The position numbers and the translations under genes are program-made. Positions 45,956-55,173 of a stretch of 64,000 nt of DNA are shown here, one piece after another. Numbering within the stretch: the stretch's first letter is position 1; every line of letters begins with the position of its first letter. The notes under the pieces are model-generated. The model saw nothing but the letters and a program-made list of their open reading frames with translations, was not told the origin of the DNA and ran no database searches. Source of the stretch: Mycobacteroides franklinii (GTDB lineage: Bacteria; Actinomycetota; Actinomycetes; Mycobacteriales; Mycobacteriaceae); assembly GCF_002013895.1 (NCBI RefSeq), contig NZ_MAFQ01000008.1, positions 1-64,000 on the forward strand, written 5' to 3'.

Positions 45956-46381
45956 GTCGCAAGCCCGAGAGTCGGACAAATCGGACAAGATTCAGCGAAG
46001 TTACATGTGGTCTGGAAATTCTCTCTTTCGATTCTCGGCGTGTCGTGCGGCGTGTCGCATTAGGGAGAGAGAATTTCCAGACCCTGTGTAACTTGAGCCA
46101 GAAATGTCCGATTTGTCCGACTAGCCTTTGAACTGCGAAAAAAGGACGTGTAGGTCGCTGATGGACTGCCGGATTCGACTCTGTGCAGCCGCTCAGAGAT
46201 GCGGTATCACGGACTCTCGGACCAAAGAAGACGGCGACCTGCGGATTTATCCCATCAGTCCGCGTGCGTTCCAGGGGTCGATTCAAGTTTCCGTGAGAAT
46301 GTCCGATTTGTCCGATAACGCCGACTGTGCCCGCCGACCTGGCGTTGTCGAGCCCCCCCCCCAATGTCCTTGGATTGGGTG
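45956..46381. other. Gene-free segment holding the inverted repeat
   Basis: Apart from the long inverted repeat and the third TGTCCGATTTGTCCGA copy near 46298, this stretch shows only a nine-C run near 46354 and no gene with a ribosome binding site. Confidence 0.5.
45970..46122. repeat. 153-bp long inverted repeat
   Basis: Outer arms 45970-45987/46105-46122 (18 bp, perfect) and inner arms 46009-46026/46066-46083 (18 bp, perfect), with shorter pairing between (GTTACA/TGTAAC) and a 39-nt loop. The TCGGACAAATCGGACA motif of the outer arm occurs a third time at about 46298-46313. It could be a MITE, a single-strand origin or a regulatory cruciform. Confidence 0.75.
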
Positions 46382-46852
46382 CTATCGGGGACTAGCGAGT
46401 GACTTGTTCGTGTAGACAACCGTGAAACACAGGTTGAGATCATGACCGCTCACACCCGGGTCACTCGCGATGGCAGCATGCAGACTCGGTGTCGGAATCG
46501 GCACCTCCGCAACCGTCTGCGACGGTAGTTGCTTGAGTTTGCGTGCCTGGTCGTCGCGGTCAATAGCCGATTGGACGCGCACAGCGGCGAGATTACGCTC
46601 GACCACGCTGGTGAAGCAGCGTGAAACTGCCTGCTCCCAGGTGTATCCACCGCTCTTCCTGCTGTCCAAGTCCACCTTGTCTTGATAGTCCTGCGCCGTG
46701 TAATCGACCAAAGGAGGACTCGACCAGAAGGGGTCTTTGAAATCGACAGATGACGGGTCTTTCTCGGAATCACACGCCGCGCTTCCCAACCCGACCAGCA
46801 CAAGCGCGGTTACTCCAGCCACCCTCCGCGTCACAACGCGCACACCCAACAT
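46382..46852 (-). CDS. Lipoprotein, 156 residues
   Basis: A lipoprotein with signal MLGVRVVTRRVAG and lipobox GSAAC. The mature part has cysteines in SRCFT and NLCFT that may pair. GGAGGGG lies 5 bases before ATG 46852. The function is unknown. Confidence 0.7.
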   Translation of the reverse strand: MLGVRVVTRRVAGVTALVLVGLGSAACDSEKDPSSVDFKDPFWSSPPLVDYTAQDYQDKVDLDSRKSGGYTWEQAVSRCFTSVVERNLAAVRVQSAIDRDDQARKLKQLPSQTVAEVPIPTPSLHAAIASDPGVSGHDLNLCFTVVYTNKSLASPR

Positions 46853-47029
46853 CAGATCCCCTCCCGATTCCAGGAACGCCGTCGCGTCCCCGCCTGCACT
46901 GGACGCTACCCACCCGAACAGCCTCGGTGTGCGTAATCGCTCTCGGCGCGCCGTCGTCGGGCTCGAAGTGTCAGAGCTGTTCGACATACTGCGTCCATCA
47001 CGCCCGTCTGGGCAGAAAGGTGGTGGACA

Positions 47030-48112
47030 ATGAGGCTCCCGCTCCAGCTCGGTGTCTATTCAGTTCTCGCTCTCGTGGTCCCCATCGTCACTATCGACGG
47101 CATCCACAATTGGCGCGGCTGGACACTACTGGCAGTCGAGATCATCAGCCTCTGCGGCTTCGTCGCGTGTCTGTTGCACCCGGTACCCCACACGATGAGC
47201 CGACGATTCCTGGTCTACACCTGCGCCGTCCTCTCTACTCAAGCGGTGGGAATGCTCGGGGCGATTTTCAGCCTGGCGTTCCCCCGTGGTCCTGGTGCAC
47301 CAGCAGCCCCTACCGCCCTCTCAGTCATCTGCTCGTTCGCCACAGGTGCGCTGTCACTGTGGGCATTCATGATGGTCCGCACCTGGCTATCGCGAGGTAT
47401 CCGAGAACACCTACCGCCCCGAACCGATTCGAGGTCTGCACTGCGCAAGTACGCAATGACATCTGCAGCCGTACTCCTCGTGGCCTATGCCTCCTATTTC
47501 GCCCTGATCCCCCGTCAGATCGTCCTCGCACTCACGGGGGCCTCCTTAAACGCCGACATGCACCCGGACACAGGAGATACGGGCGGCTGGATCGCGCAGA
47601 CACTCGACCTGGCCGTCGCGGGCCTTGAAGAAGAACCCGTCTACATCGGTGTGGCCTTCCTGCTGTTCCCCCGAGCGGGCCGCTCCTGGAAGTCGTTCGC
47701 CACCGTCGCTGCCGTCACCTCGATGGCACGCACCCTCTTGCACGTGTACTACGGCTCCGGTCAAGGCAACACTCTGGGAACTGTTTCTGCTGAATTCGCC
47801 TGGTGTGCAGTGTGGTCCACCATCAGCCTGGCCGTCTTGTACTGGACTAAGAGCCTGCTACCCATCATCATCGGACACGGGATGCACAACCTCATGGATA
47901 ACGACCCGTCCACATGGAACCTCGAAGGATTCTGGCCGGTACCGATCCTGCTTGCCGAGGTAACAGCACTGGGTGCCGCCGTCATCGGATTCGTCATCTT
48001 CATCGTGCTCTGTGTCCGAGACGAGATTTTCAAAGCCCGTCAATCCAAGAGTGCACCAACACAACCCGCAATGCCCTGGCCCAACACCCATGGCCTGTCG
48101 AGTCGCCGTTGA
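47030..48112 (+). CDS. CPBP-like intramembrane protease homolog
   Basis: A 360-residue protein with about eight membrane helices. A carboxy half shows the CPBP order: EEEPVYI (motif 1, normally EExxxR), ARTLLH (motif 2) and GHGMHNLMDN (motif 3). The Arg of motif 1 is missing, so protease activity is uncertain. AAAGGTGG precedes ATG 47030. Possible roles are immunity or processing of a small peptide. Confidence 0.75.
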   Translation: MRLPLQLGVYSVLALVVPIVTIDGIHNWRGWTLLAVEIISLCGFVACLLHPVPHTMSRRFLVYTCAVLSTQAVGMLGAIFSLAFPRGPGAPAAPTALSVICSFATGALSLWAFMMVRTWLSRGIREHLPPRTDSRSALRKYAMTSAAVLLVAYASYFALIPRQIVLALTGASLNADMHPDTGDTGGWIAQTLDLAVAGLEEEPVYIGVAFLLFPRAGRSWKSFATVAAVTSMARTLLHVYYGSGQGNTLGTVSAEFAWCAVWSTISLAVLYWTKSLLPIIIGHGMHNLMDNDPSTWNLEGFWPVPILLAEVTALGAAVIGFVIFIVLCVRDEIFKARQSKSAPTQPAMPWPNTHGLSSRR

Positions 48113-48333
48113 GCTGGGAGTATCGAGTCCCCTGCGCGCCGCTGGGTCAGACAATCACGACCATGAGCCCGCGTACGTCCGCAGCTTCTCCCCTCCTGAC
48201 TTGTACGCTTCAATGCCCCCGCTCCCGTTGATCACCAGCGGCACAGCGTCGGTGAACGACGCCCGCATGATCGCTGACCGTTCGGGCTGCTCACTCGCCA
48301 CAGGTCAGACCCGAGGCCGTAGCCTTACCACCC

Positions 48334-48894
48334 ATGGCACCTACACTCCGGGCAGCGCGCGGTATCGGTGCTGCGATCTTGCTGGCAACCATCACGGCCC
48401 CGTGTGCCGCTGCCGACCCTCCTGATTACTCCGCATATCGGGCTATCGACCCGAAACCTTTTCAGACCTATAGCACCTACGGCGGAGGGGGTGTGCAGTT
48501 CACCTCACCGACCGGGCTGCTATGCCGGATCGTGGTCATCTCGCGTGGAATGTTCGCCTACGCCGAGTGTTTCGGTAAGCTGCCCGGTGCCGAGGGAAGT
48601 AATAAGGTGGACATCAGTACCACATCGGGCGGATCGGGCATATTCACCACCACCACCAAAGCTGATTTCCTCGCCGAACAGACGGCAAGCGGTTACCTGG
48701 CCAGCGAGCCGACCGGCGAATCAGCCTTCTACCCGCTGCCTGTAGGTAGCAGTATCACCTACACCAGCAGCGTCTGGTCGGGCACTTGCGCGGTCGACGT
48801 TGACACCACCAGCTGTACGGTGCACACCACCTTGCCCGAAGACGACCGGACCAAGAGCTTCGTGCTAGGCCCGACCGACAGCACAATCCGGTAA
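48334..48894 (+). CDS. Secreted protein, 186 residues
   Basis: A protein with a signal peptide (core GIGAAILLATITAP, cleavage after CAAA predicted) and a beta-rich mature domain with two disulfide-suited cysteine pairs (LLC/AEC and GTC/TSC). It resembles small secreted mycobacterial proteins of unknown role. Confidence 0.7.
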   Translation: MAPTLRAARGIGAAILLATITAPCAAADPPDYSAYRAIDPKPFQTYSTYGGGGVQFTSPTGLLCRIVVISRGMFAYAECFGKLPGAEGSNKVDISTTSGGSGIFTTTTKADFLAEQTASGYLASEPTGESAFYPLPVGSSITYTSSVWSGTCAVDVDTTSCTVHTTLPEDDRTKSFVLGPTDSTIR

Positions 48895-48944
48895 AAGCCC
48901 CCATCGCAGATAGGACTACCACACCAAGGGATTACGGGGAGTTC

Positions 48945-49064
48945 ATGGAGTCCGTGTTCAAACTTGCTAATCGCACGCTGGACGAGACATCGCCGGCTCA
49001 AATTGGTGTCCACACCCAGCACCGGCTACACACCGCACTCGCGGAATACATCAGCAGGCACTGA
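48945..49064 (+). CDS. Possible short peptide, 39 residues
   Basis: ATG 48945 follows GGGGAG and opens a frame MESVFKLANRTLDETSP... of 39 codons, helical, ending AEYISRH. There is no known family; it may be a genuine small protein or chance. Confidence 0.3.
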   Translation: MESVFKLANRTLDETSPAQIGVHTQHRLHTALAEYISRH

Positions 49065-49071
49065 CCATCAC

Positions 49072-49524
49072 TCACGCAGCTTTGAGCGTGAAGTCCACGG
49101 TCGCGGATGGCGGCGTGATGCCCACCGGGCAGCCCGGACCGTAGCGGGTTCCCTCCCCCACGCCTTCCAGAGTCTGCGGGTTCCACGTGTAGTGAAAGCT
49201 CGTGGCGTCGGGGATGATTGAGCCATCTGGGCAGGCTATGTCCATGTGAGTGACATCCATTTCCCACCGCCCCTTCGTGAGCCTCGCCTGCGCGGAGGTG
49301 CAGCCTTCATGCTTCTCGTTGTCGCACACCCGCACCGTGCGACAGTCCTGGCCGCACGACGTGAAAAACCAATGGTTGGTCACTGTTCCGCCACCCTCAC
49401 GGTTCGTGCTGGTCTCGATGTAATGCCCGCTCAACTGCCCAGGATCCGCGTCCGCAGATGGCGCGGGCACAACACTGGTCGCGACCAACACCCCGAATAC
49501 ACTGCTGCACAACCGATATTTCAT
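49072..49524 (-). CDS. Secreted Cys-containing protein, 150 residues
   Basis: A protein with signal peptide MKYRLCSSVFGVLVATS and cleavage near ADADP. The mature part has six cysteines, suggesting three disulfides, and WFFTSCGQDC and WNPQTLEG segments common in small secreted mycobacterial proteins. It lies 3 bases after the next gene in the operon. Confidence 0.72.
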   Translation of the reverse strand: MKYRLCSSVFGVLVATSVVPAPSADADPGQLSGHYIETSTNREGGGTVTNHWFFTSCGQDCRTVRVCDNEKHEGCTSAQARLTKGRWEMDVTHMDIACPDGSIIPDATSFHYTWNPQTLEGVGEGTRYGPGCPVGITPPSATVDFTLKAA

Positions 49525-49527
49525 GGG

Positions 49528-49782
49528 TCAGCCCGCCTGCCGCAGTCCGTACCAGTACCAGCCGCCGCTTCCCTGGAAGCATTCGGATTTCGCCGCAGGC
49601 CAGGTGTCACCGCCTTGTCCGCACACCCACGAGGAGTGATACGGGCCGAACAACGCCCACTGCCGTCCTGGCGGGGCGGGATACGGCGGAGAAGGCTGGG
49701 CACTAGCTGCAGGAGCGAGTCCAAGACTCAGAGCTACCGCGAGCGCTAATAGCGCTGTGCAGAACAGTTTTTGACTCATCAC
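49528..49782 (-). CDS. Small secreted protein, 84 residues
   Basis: A protein with a signal peptide ending in ASAQP and a short Trp/Tyr/Gly-rich mature part with two cysteines (VCGQ and ECFQ), probably one disulfide. No known family. ATG 49782 or 49779. Confidence 0.7.
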   Translation of the reverse strand: MMSQKLFCTALLALAVALSLGLAPAASAQPSPPYPAPPGRQWALFGPYHSSWVCGQGGDTWPAAKSECFQGSGGWYWYGLRQAG

Positions 49783-49787
49783 GGCAC

Positions 49788-50402
<615 letters not shown>

Positions 50403-50414
50403 AAACACCCTCTT

Positions 50415-51806
50415 CTATGCATCGGTCACACCGCCAGGACGTACGGGTCGAATACCGGTGTCGTTGAATCGCAGCTCAATGCTGCCCTCGGGACCATCCA
50501 CCACCAGCAGATTGGCCGCGTCCATGCCCGACGCCGAGAATCCCTCGCGCAGCGCCGATAACCCCGCACCCCAACGGTCGGCTGAATCACCTGCCCGCGA
50601 AGCGAACCGCAACACCAGACCGCTCTCGTCTACGGCAGCGCCGATGAGCACCGGTAGGTCGATGGTCGTCACGTGCCGCTCGTAGAATCCGTGTTCGTCG
50701 CCCCCAGACTCCACACGGGTACTGGTTATTGTGATGCCAGCGGCGTCCATCAACGGAGCCAGCCATTCATCGTCACGGACCAGTTCAAGCACGGTGTACC
50801 GTCGTCCGATTTCGACGATTACGGGGCCGAGTCCGGCCTCCCAGGAGACGTACGACAAATCGTCAAGGAGCCAGGGCTTTTCGTCGCGCACAATCGACGA
50901 CAGCAGGTCTTCTTCTGCCACACCGCCACCGGGATGCAATAGCAGAACCGGGCCACTGTCCGTGACACCAGGAACCGCCAAAGCGGAACGCAGTGACACA
51001 GGGAGCTGTGCGCACCAGTGCGTCACCCAGATCGGCGGCTGCCCGTCCGAACCGCCCGTGTACACCACCTGTTCGGCGACCTCGACCGTCTTGGACTCCT
51101 CGGTTGCCTGTGCGATGTCCCGTTCGGGCGCTGCGGTGACGTGATCAGCGTTCGGCGCTGCGACCGCACTTACCGCCGTCTTGCTCTGTGGCTTCTTCTT
51201 GGCTTTCTTCTTTTTCTTGGAGGTGGATTTCTTCTTAGCGGACCTGTTCTGCGTCGTTGATGCTGTGCTCGCTGGGCGTGAAGGAGCGCTCGGACGCCGA
51301 GGCACATAGGTGGATGTATCAAGACCCGACAACACGAACCCGAGCACCAGGACGGCAATGGAGGCCATAAGCACCTCGATGGCCCCGCTGCCCGTGTCCA
51401 GCGACACGCCCTGCAACTCGTCCTCGGGCGCCTTGATGAGAGTGGCCTTGTTGAATATCGCGAGCACGGCGAGCGCCACGCCCAGAAAACCAGGTAGTGC
51501 AACGGTTTTCAGAGCCGAGTCGGAATCGAGAGACTCGGTGTAGTGCAACGCAGACGCACCGATGATGGCCAGACCCAGTATCAGCGTGACCCACGCGATG
51601 GGATAGCCGTGCTCCATGACGGGTGTATCCGCCATCCACGCCACGACGGAGCTGAACGCGCCGGTCCCCGAGACCCTCACTCCCACGCTGGGTATTTCGA
51701 CCCAAGTCTGAAATCCCGCCACCGCGATGACCAAACCCGCACCACCCGCCAGCAGCGAGACAGCTTTGTATCCGCCGATCCCAGCCCCCTCCGTTCCTGG
51801 TGTCAC
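50415..51806 (-). CDS. Membrane paralog of the translocase N-domain, without ATPase
   Basis: About 463 residues (GTG 51806; TTG 51836 also possible). Four membrane helices (first ~165 residues) and a Lys-rich linker precede a domain that matches residues ~90-300 of the FtsK/TraB-type protein: shared features include PPIWVTHW versus PPLWVWHV, GGGVAE, the YTVLELVRDDEWLAPL versus YAVLELLRNDDWLSAL segment, and GSIELRFND versus GSVVLSLND. The ATPase domain is absent. A membrane docking partner or a decoy for the pump are both possible. Confidence 0.8.
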   Translation of the reverse strand: MTPGTEGAGIGGYKAVSLLAGGAGLVIAVAGFQTWVEIPSVGVRVSGTGAFSSVVAWMADTPVMEHGYPIAWVTLILGLAIIGASALHYTESLDSDSALKTVALPGFLGVALAVLAIFNKATLIKAPEDELQGVSLDTGSGAIEVLMASIAVLVLGFVLSGLDTSTYVPRRPSAPSRPASTASTTQNRSAKKKSTSKKKKKAKKKPQSKTAVSAVAAPNADHVTAAPERDIAQATEESKTVEVAEQVVYTGGSDGQPPIWVTHWCAQLPVSLRSALAVPGVTDSGPVLLLHPGGGVAEEDLLSSIVRDEKPWLLDDLSYVSWEAGLGPVIVEIGRRYTVLELVRDDEWLAPLMDAAGITITSTRVESGGDEHGFYERHVTTIDLPVLIGAAVDESGLVLRFASRAGDSADRWGAGLSALREGFSASGMDAANLLVVDGPEGSIELRFNDTGIRPVRPGGVTDA

Positions 51807-51837
51807 GAGTCCGTGGTGTTGCGCCGAACGTATCAAC

Positions 51838-51862
51838 CGATAAGTTGATTTGTCTACTTATA
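51838..51862. promoter_or_regulatory. Operator candidate between divergent regulator and membrane gene
   Basis: ATAAGT and ACTTAT form an inverted repeat with a 10-bp spacer, between the XRE gene and the divergent membrane gene. It is AT-rich, as expected for a promoter/operator. Confidence 0.5.
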
Positions 51863-51902
51863 GGTCGATGACCTGGGGGTTTGCGCCATCCAGTCTTAAC
51901 GG

Positions 51903-52196
51903 GTGCCGAGCGAAAAGGTGTCCCCCGTCCCCAACCCGGACACCATCGACATCACCGCACTCGCAGTCGAGATTCAGAAGCAGCGTGTCACCGCAGGACT
52001 CACGTTGGATCAGCTTGCCGAACGCACGGGCATCCCCCGCAACACGATCCACCGGTACGAAAATGGAAAGCTGAACCCCACCGCCAAGGCGCTGTTGCGC
52101 CTGGCCATCGGGCTAGAAATCAACATCAGTGAGCTGGTGAAACCCCTCTGTCAACGACGGGCGAAAATTGACCCCGTAGCGTCGGTTGAATTTTGA
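51903..52196 (+). CDS. XRE-family regulator with C-terminus altered by IS
   Basis: A 97-residue helix-turn-helix protein (LTLDQLAERTGIPRNTIHRYENGK). Its last ~16 codons (after ELVKP) run into the terminal repeats of the IS21 remnant, so the natural end is probably lost. Likely controls the divergent operon at 50415-51806. GTG start. Confidence 0.78.
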   Translation: MPSEKVSPVPNPDTIDITALAVEIQKQRVTAGLTLDQLAERTGIPRNTIHRYENGKLNPTAKALLRLAIGLEINISELVKPLCQRRAKIDPVASVEF

Positions 52197-52211
52197 CCCC
52201 CTTGGTTGTGG

Positions 52212-53003
52212 TTATTTGTTGGTTTTGACCAGTTCTCGGCGTGTTTTGGTTCGGTAGGAGTCGCCGTTGATGGTGATGACTTCGGCGTGGTGAACCAGCC
52301 GGTCGATGAGGGCTGCGGCGACGATCTCGTCGGCGAAGACTTCACCCCAGCGGCCGAACGGCATGTTCGAGGTGATCAGGATCGAGCCTTGTTCGTAGCG
52401 GCTGGCGATCAGCTGGAAGAACAGGTTGGCGGTGTCTGAATCGAACGGTAGGTAGCCGATCTCGTCGAGGATCAGCAACCGGTAGCGGCGTAGCCGTTTG
52501 AGCTCTTGTGGCAGGCGGCCAGCGTTGTGGGCGTCGGTGAGCCGGGCCGCCCAGCCGGTTGCGGTGTCAAAGAGCACCGGATAGCCACTCTGGGCGGCTT
52601 TGATCCCCAGCGCGATCGCGAGATGCGTTTTGCCGACTCCGGGTGGTCCGAGCAGAATCACGTTGTCGCCCTTGGTGATCCATGTGCTTGTCGCTAGATG
52701 CGCGATGGTCTCGCGCGGCAACGTGGGCACATGGTCAAAAGTGAAGTCCTCCAACGTTTTTGTCGCCGGGAACCGGGCGCCGGCGATCCGCATGACGGTG
52801 CCGTTGGCTTCGCGTTCGTTGACTTGGCGTTCCAGAACCGCCGCCAAGTACTGTTCGTGACTCCACGTTTCGGTGCGGGCACGATCGGCCAGCTCGGCCC
52901 ACATCCGGCGGATCGTCGGGGTCTTGAGTACTCGGGCCAGGTAGTCGATGTGTTTACCGATCTCATTGCCGCCGTGCATGTTTGGTGTGTTGTGGGTAGT
53001 CAT
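52212..53003 (-). CDS. istB: IstB-like ATPase (IS21 transposition helper)
   Basis: A 263-residue AAA+ protein. Walker A GPPGVGKTH near residue 105, Walker B LLILDEIGYLPFD near 168, and the SNMPFGRW sensor segment near 205 are all intact, as are the length and carboxy end. ATG 53003 overlaps the istA stop (ATGA). Without IstA it cannot drive transposition by itself. Confidence 0.93.
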   Translation of the reverse strand: MTTHNTPNMHGGNEIGKHIDYLARVLKTPTIRRMWAELADRARTETWSHEQYLAAVLERQVNEREANGTVMRIAGARFPATKTLEDFTFDHVPTLPRETIAHLATSTWITKGDNVILLGPPGVGKTHLAIALGIKAAQSGYPVLFDTATGWAARLTDAHNAGRLPQELKRLRRYRLLILDEIGYLPFDSDTANLFFQLIASRYEQGSILITSNMPFGRWGEVFADEIVAAALIDRLVHHAEVITINGDSYRTKTRRELVKTNK

Positions 53004-53619
53004 GAGGATTCTCCGATGGTGGTGAAATCGACCCCGTAGAGGTCGTCGTAATCAGGCAGGGACCGCATGGGCACCTGGTGCCCGTCGCGGTGGGTGCGCA
53101 CCCGGCCGGCATCACCGCCGGTAGTGCGTTGCTGGCGGTAGTGGCGGCGCAGGAGGCGTCCTCCGAGCACCGAGAGAACAACTCAAGGTACGGACCCGGC
53201 GAGGACGCCACCACCAGTTCCAAGAACTCCCTCGGCTTCTGCGAATGGGCGCGGCGTGGAGCGGTGAAGTGATTGCGGATGTCGCGCCGCAGGGTCGGTA
53301 GTCCGCCGCGTACACCGAACAACACCAACTCCGTGCCGCTACGGAAATAGTTACCCATGCCCATTTGTGGCTTCACCCAGGTGATTGTCGTTTTGTACTC
53401 AAATCCCCACTCCGACATCACTTTTAGCCCATCCGCCAGGTGACTATTGGTCACCCACAGATATAGATGCGAGTCCCGAGCCGCATGCTCGCGCACCACC
53501 CGCAGCTCACACAGCTCTGTCGTGGTCATCGTCTCGTAGTGATTTTCCGCAGCGGCACGTGACGCTCGGTTCTCGTACCTCCACGGGGGATCAGCGACGA
53601 CAGTGCGAAACTCCGTCAT
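52963..53619 (-). CDS. MT-A70-type adenine methyltransferase, 3' end replaced by IS
   Basis: Residues 1-~150 are an MT-A70/phage-type DNA N6-adenine methylase: VADPPWRYENRA (DPPW catalytic motif near residue 9), LYLWVTNSHL, ITWVKPQMGMGNYFR and the SQKPREF / GPYLELFSR end. After that point the frame continues by chance through IS sequence, giving a Cys/Thr-rich tail. Only a few residues of the natural end are lost, so function may survive. ATG 53619 overlaps the upstream methylase stop. Confidence 0.75.
   Translation of the reverse strand: MTEFRTVVADPPWRYENRASRAAAENHYETMTTTELCELRVVREHAARDSHLYLWVTNSHLADGLKVMSEWGFEYKTTITWVKPQMGMGNYFRSGTELVLFGVRGGLPTLRRDIRNHFTAPRRAHSQKPREFLELVVASSPGPYLELFSRCSEDASCAATTASNALPAVMPAGCAPTATGTRCPCGPCLITTTSTGSISPPSENPHDYPQHTKHARRQ
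53000..53170 (-). pseudogene. istA: istA carboxy-terminal fragment
   Basis: A frame reading RLLRRHYRQQ... to PDYDDLYGVDFTTIGESS, the typical end of IS21-type IstA transposases, stops just over the istB start. The upstream ~450 residues are missing. The left border at about 53165 is judged from the loss of methyltransferase similarity. Confidence 0.7.
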
Positions 53620-54617
53620 CCCGCAACCTCGCCATCCACGACCCCCACACCCTCGGATTCCCGTCGAGCACGCCACCCCGCGACCCGACAAGCCTCACTG
53701 CACCACACCCGACGACGGCCTCTTTTCGGGTGCCGCAACACCGCTGAGCACCCCACACAACGGTGCTGCGTTTCCGTAACACCAGGCCCCTCCTGTAACG
53801 GAAATTCCCCCTCGCCGCCCAGACTCTCCAGAGCCCTGTTACTCCACACCACCTCGATCCGCCGGCCGTCACCGCTGCCTTGCGCCGTCAACATCGGAAT
53901 CTCGTAGCGGTACCAGCCATCCAGCATCCCGTCCCACAGCGCACTGGCATATCCGCTCACCACGACCGACGCATCAGCCCCGACGCACGCCTCGGCCAAC
54001 TCCTGGTGAGCCTTCTCCGACCTCATCTCCACCCGATACTCCCCGCCGCGCCGAACCCCCTTATCCACGATGTACGGAGGGTCCACATACAGCAGGTTTC
54101 CACGGTCACCACCGTACGCCGAAACCAGCTCGACGGCGGGGCGGCACTCAAGACTGACTTTCTGAATCCGCTTGGCTGCCTGCGCTATTCGACCCGCATA
54201 CCTTTGCAACACGACAGGCATCGGGGTGGACACGGGCCGCAAGTCATGCCTCCACCCCGTGCGCGTGAGGCTTCCCGACCTCCCTTGTGTTAACGCCACG
54301 AACACCCGCCGCGCGACTTCCAGCTCGTCCAGTTCACTCGAAATCTCTTGCGCCAACGCCCTTTCAGTTCTGCTGTGCGGAGTCAGGGAGCACACCCGTT
54401 CCAGCTCATCAGGTCGGTCACGTAACACCCTCCAGAAGGTCATCAGATGACCGTCCAAATCGTTGACCGTCTCTTGCCTGCTCCGCTTCTTGGCCAGCAG
54501 GACTGCCAGGGAGCCCCCGCAGACTTCGATGTAGTGTTTGTGCGGGGGTAACACGCCCGCCAGGCGCGGGGCCAGCCAGCTCTTTCCGCCGAAGTACGGC
54601 ACGGGACTCTTGACCAC
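53616..54617 (-). CDS. Dam/D12-class adenine methyltransferase with zinc-finger tail
   Basis: A 333-residue DNA adenine methylase. Motif I is YFGGKSWL (near residue 10), the catalytic motif is YVDPPY near residue 180, and a carboxy-terminal CxxC...CSEAC zinc-binding segment follows (near 300). There is no restriction enzyme beside it, so a protective (orphan) role is likely. GTG 54617 fits the family amino end; extensions upstream do not. Confidence 0.85.
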   Translation of the reverse strand: MVKSPVPYFGGKSWLAPRLAGVLPPHKHYIEVCGGSLAVLLAKKRSRQETVNDLDGHLMTFWRVLRDRPDELERVCSLTPHSRTERALAQEISSELDELEVARRVFVALTQGRSGSLTRTGWRHDLRPVSTPMPVVLQRYAGRIAQAAKRIQKVSLECRPAVELVSAYGGDRGNLLYVDPPYIVDKGVRRGGEYRVEMRSEKAHQELAEACVGADASVVVSGYASALWDGMLDGWYRYEIPMLTAQGSGDGRRIEVVWSNRALESLGGEGEFPLQEGPGVTETQHRCVGCSAVLRHPKRGRRRVWCSEACRVAGWRARRESEGVGVVDGEVAG

Positions 54618-54627
54618 GTGCGAGATG

Positions 54628-55170
54628 TTACCGGAAATCGTTGGAACTACTGGGATTTCCGCACCCGTAATCCACAGAGCGCTCCCCGACCGCGCCGCAT
54701 GTGAAACACACGACGTACCACGGAGTGTCGTGCTGGTCGGACTCACTCAACCCGTCCCACCAGGTCGTCCACTCGGACACTTGCTCAACGGGAATGGCGT
54801 GAATCTGCTGATGAATCCACTCTCTCGGACGCTCGTCTTGCTCACCCGCGAGGATCCTCGCCTTCTCGGACTCGGACATCGGACTCCAGTTCATCGCGTC
54901 GAATCCCGCGTACGGCGCACTGAGCAGCTCGTCAATCCGCGCAATGATGTCGTCGGGCTCGGGCTCGACCCACTCCCGCTCGGGCATCCACTTCTCGGCT
55001 TCCCCAGCAGCCCAACGCAATTCGCTAGCCGAATCATAATCACCAAACCCCTCGCACCATGTGGCTGCCTGTCGCGCCGTTTCGGGCGTTAACACTTGCT
55101 CTCGCATCGAGCGGAAGAGATTCCAGCCGCCCGTGACGATGACCCACTCTCCGACGACGGCGGCTCTCAC
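54628..55170 (-). CDS. Unknown protein, 180 residues
   Basis: A Trp/Glu-rich protein with a carboxy segment holding CFTCG and GCGN, a possible half zinc-binding site. It lies 3 bases after the resolvase. The function is unknown. Confidence 0.7.
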   Translation of the reverse strand: MRAAVVGEWVIVTGGWNLFRSMREQVLTPETARQAATWCEGFGDYDSASELRWAAGEAEKWMPEREWVEPEPDDIIARIDELLSAPYAGFDAMNWSPMSESEKARILAGEQDERPREWIHQQIHAIPVEQVSEWTTWWDGLSESDQHDTPWYVVCFTCGAVGERSVDYGCGNPSSSNDFR

Positions 55171-55173
55171 GGG

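Larger units (their letters stand above)
52148..53170 (-). mobile_element. IS21-family remnant
   Basis: One terminus is present (TGTCAACGACGGGCG... near 52148), with two copies of the AATTTTGACCCC/AAAATTGACCCC-type repeats that IS21-family ends carry. istB is intact but only the last ~55 codons of istA are left before sequence belonging to the methyltransferase begins near 53165. The other IS end is missing, so the element is dead. Confidence 0.8.

Noticed and set aside
46350..46362. C-run as a phase-variable tract
   Set aside because: It lies outside any supported gene.
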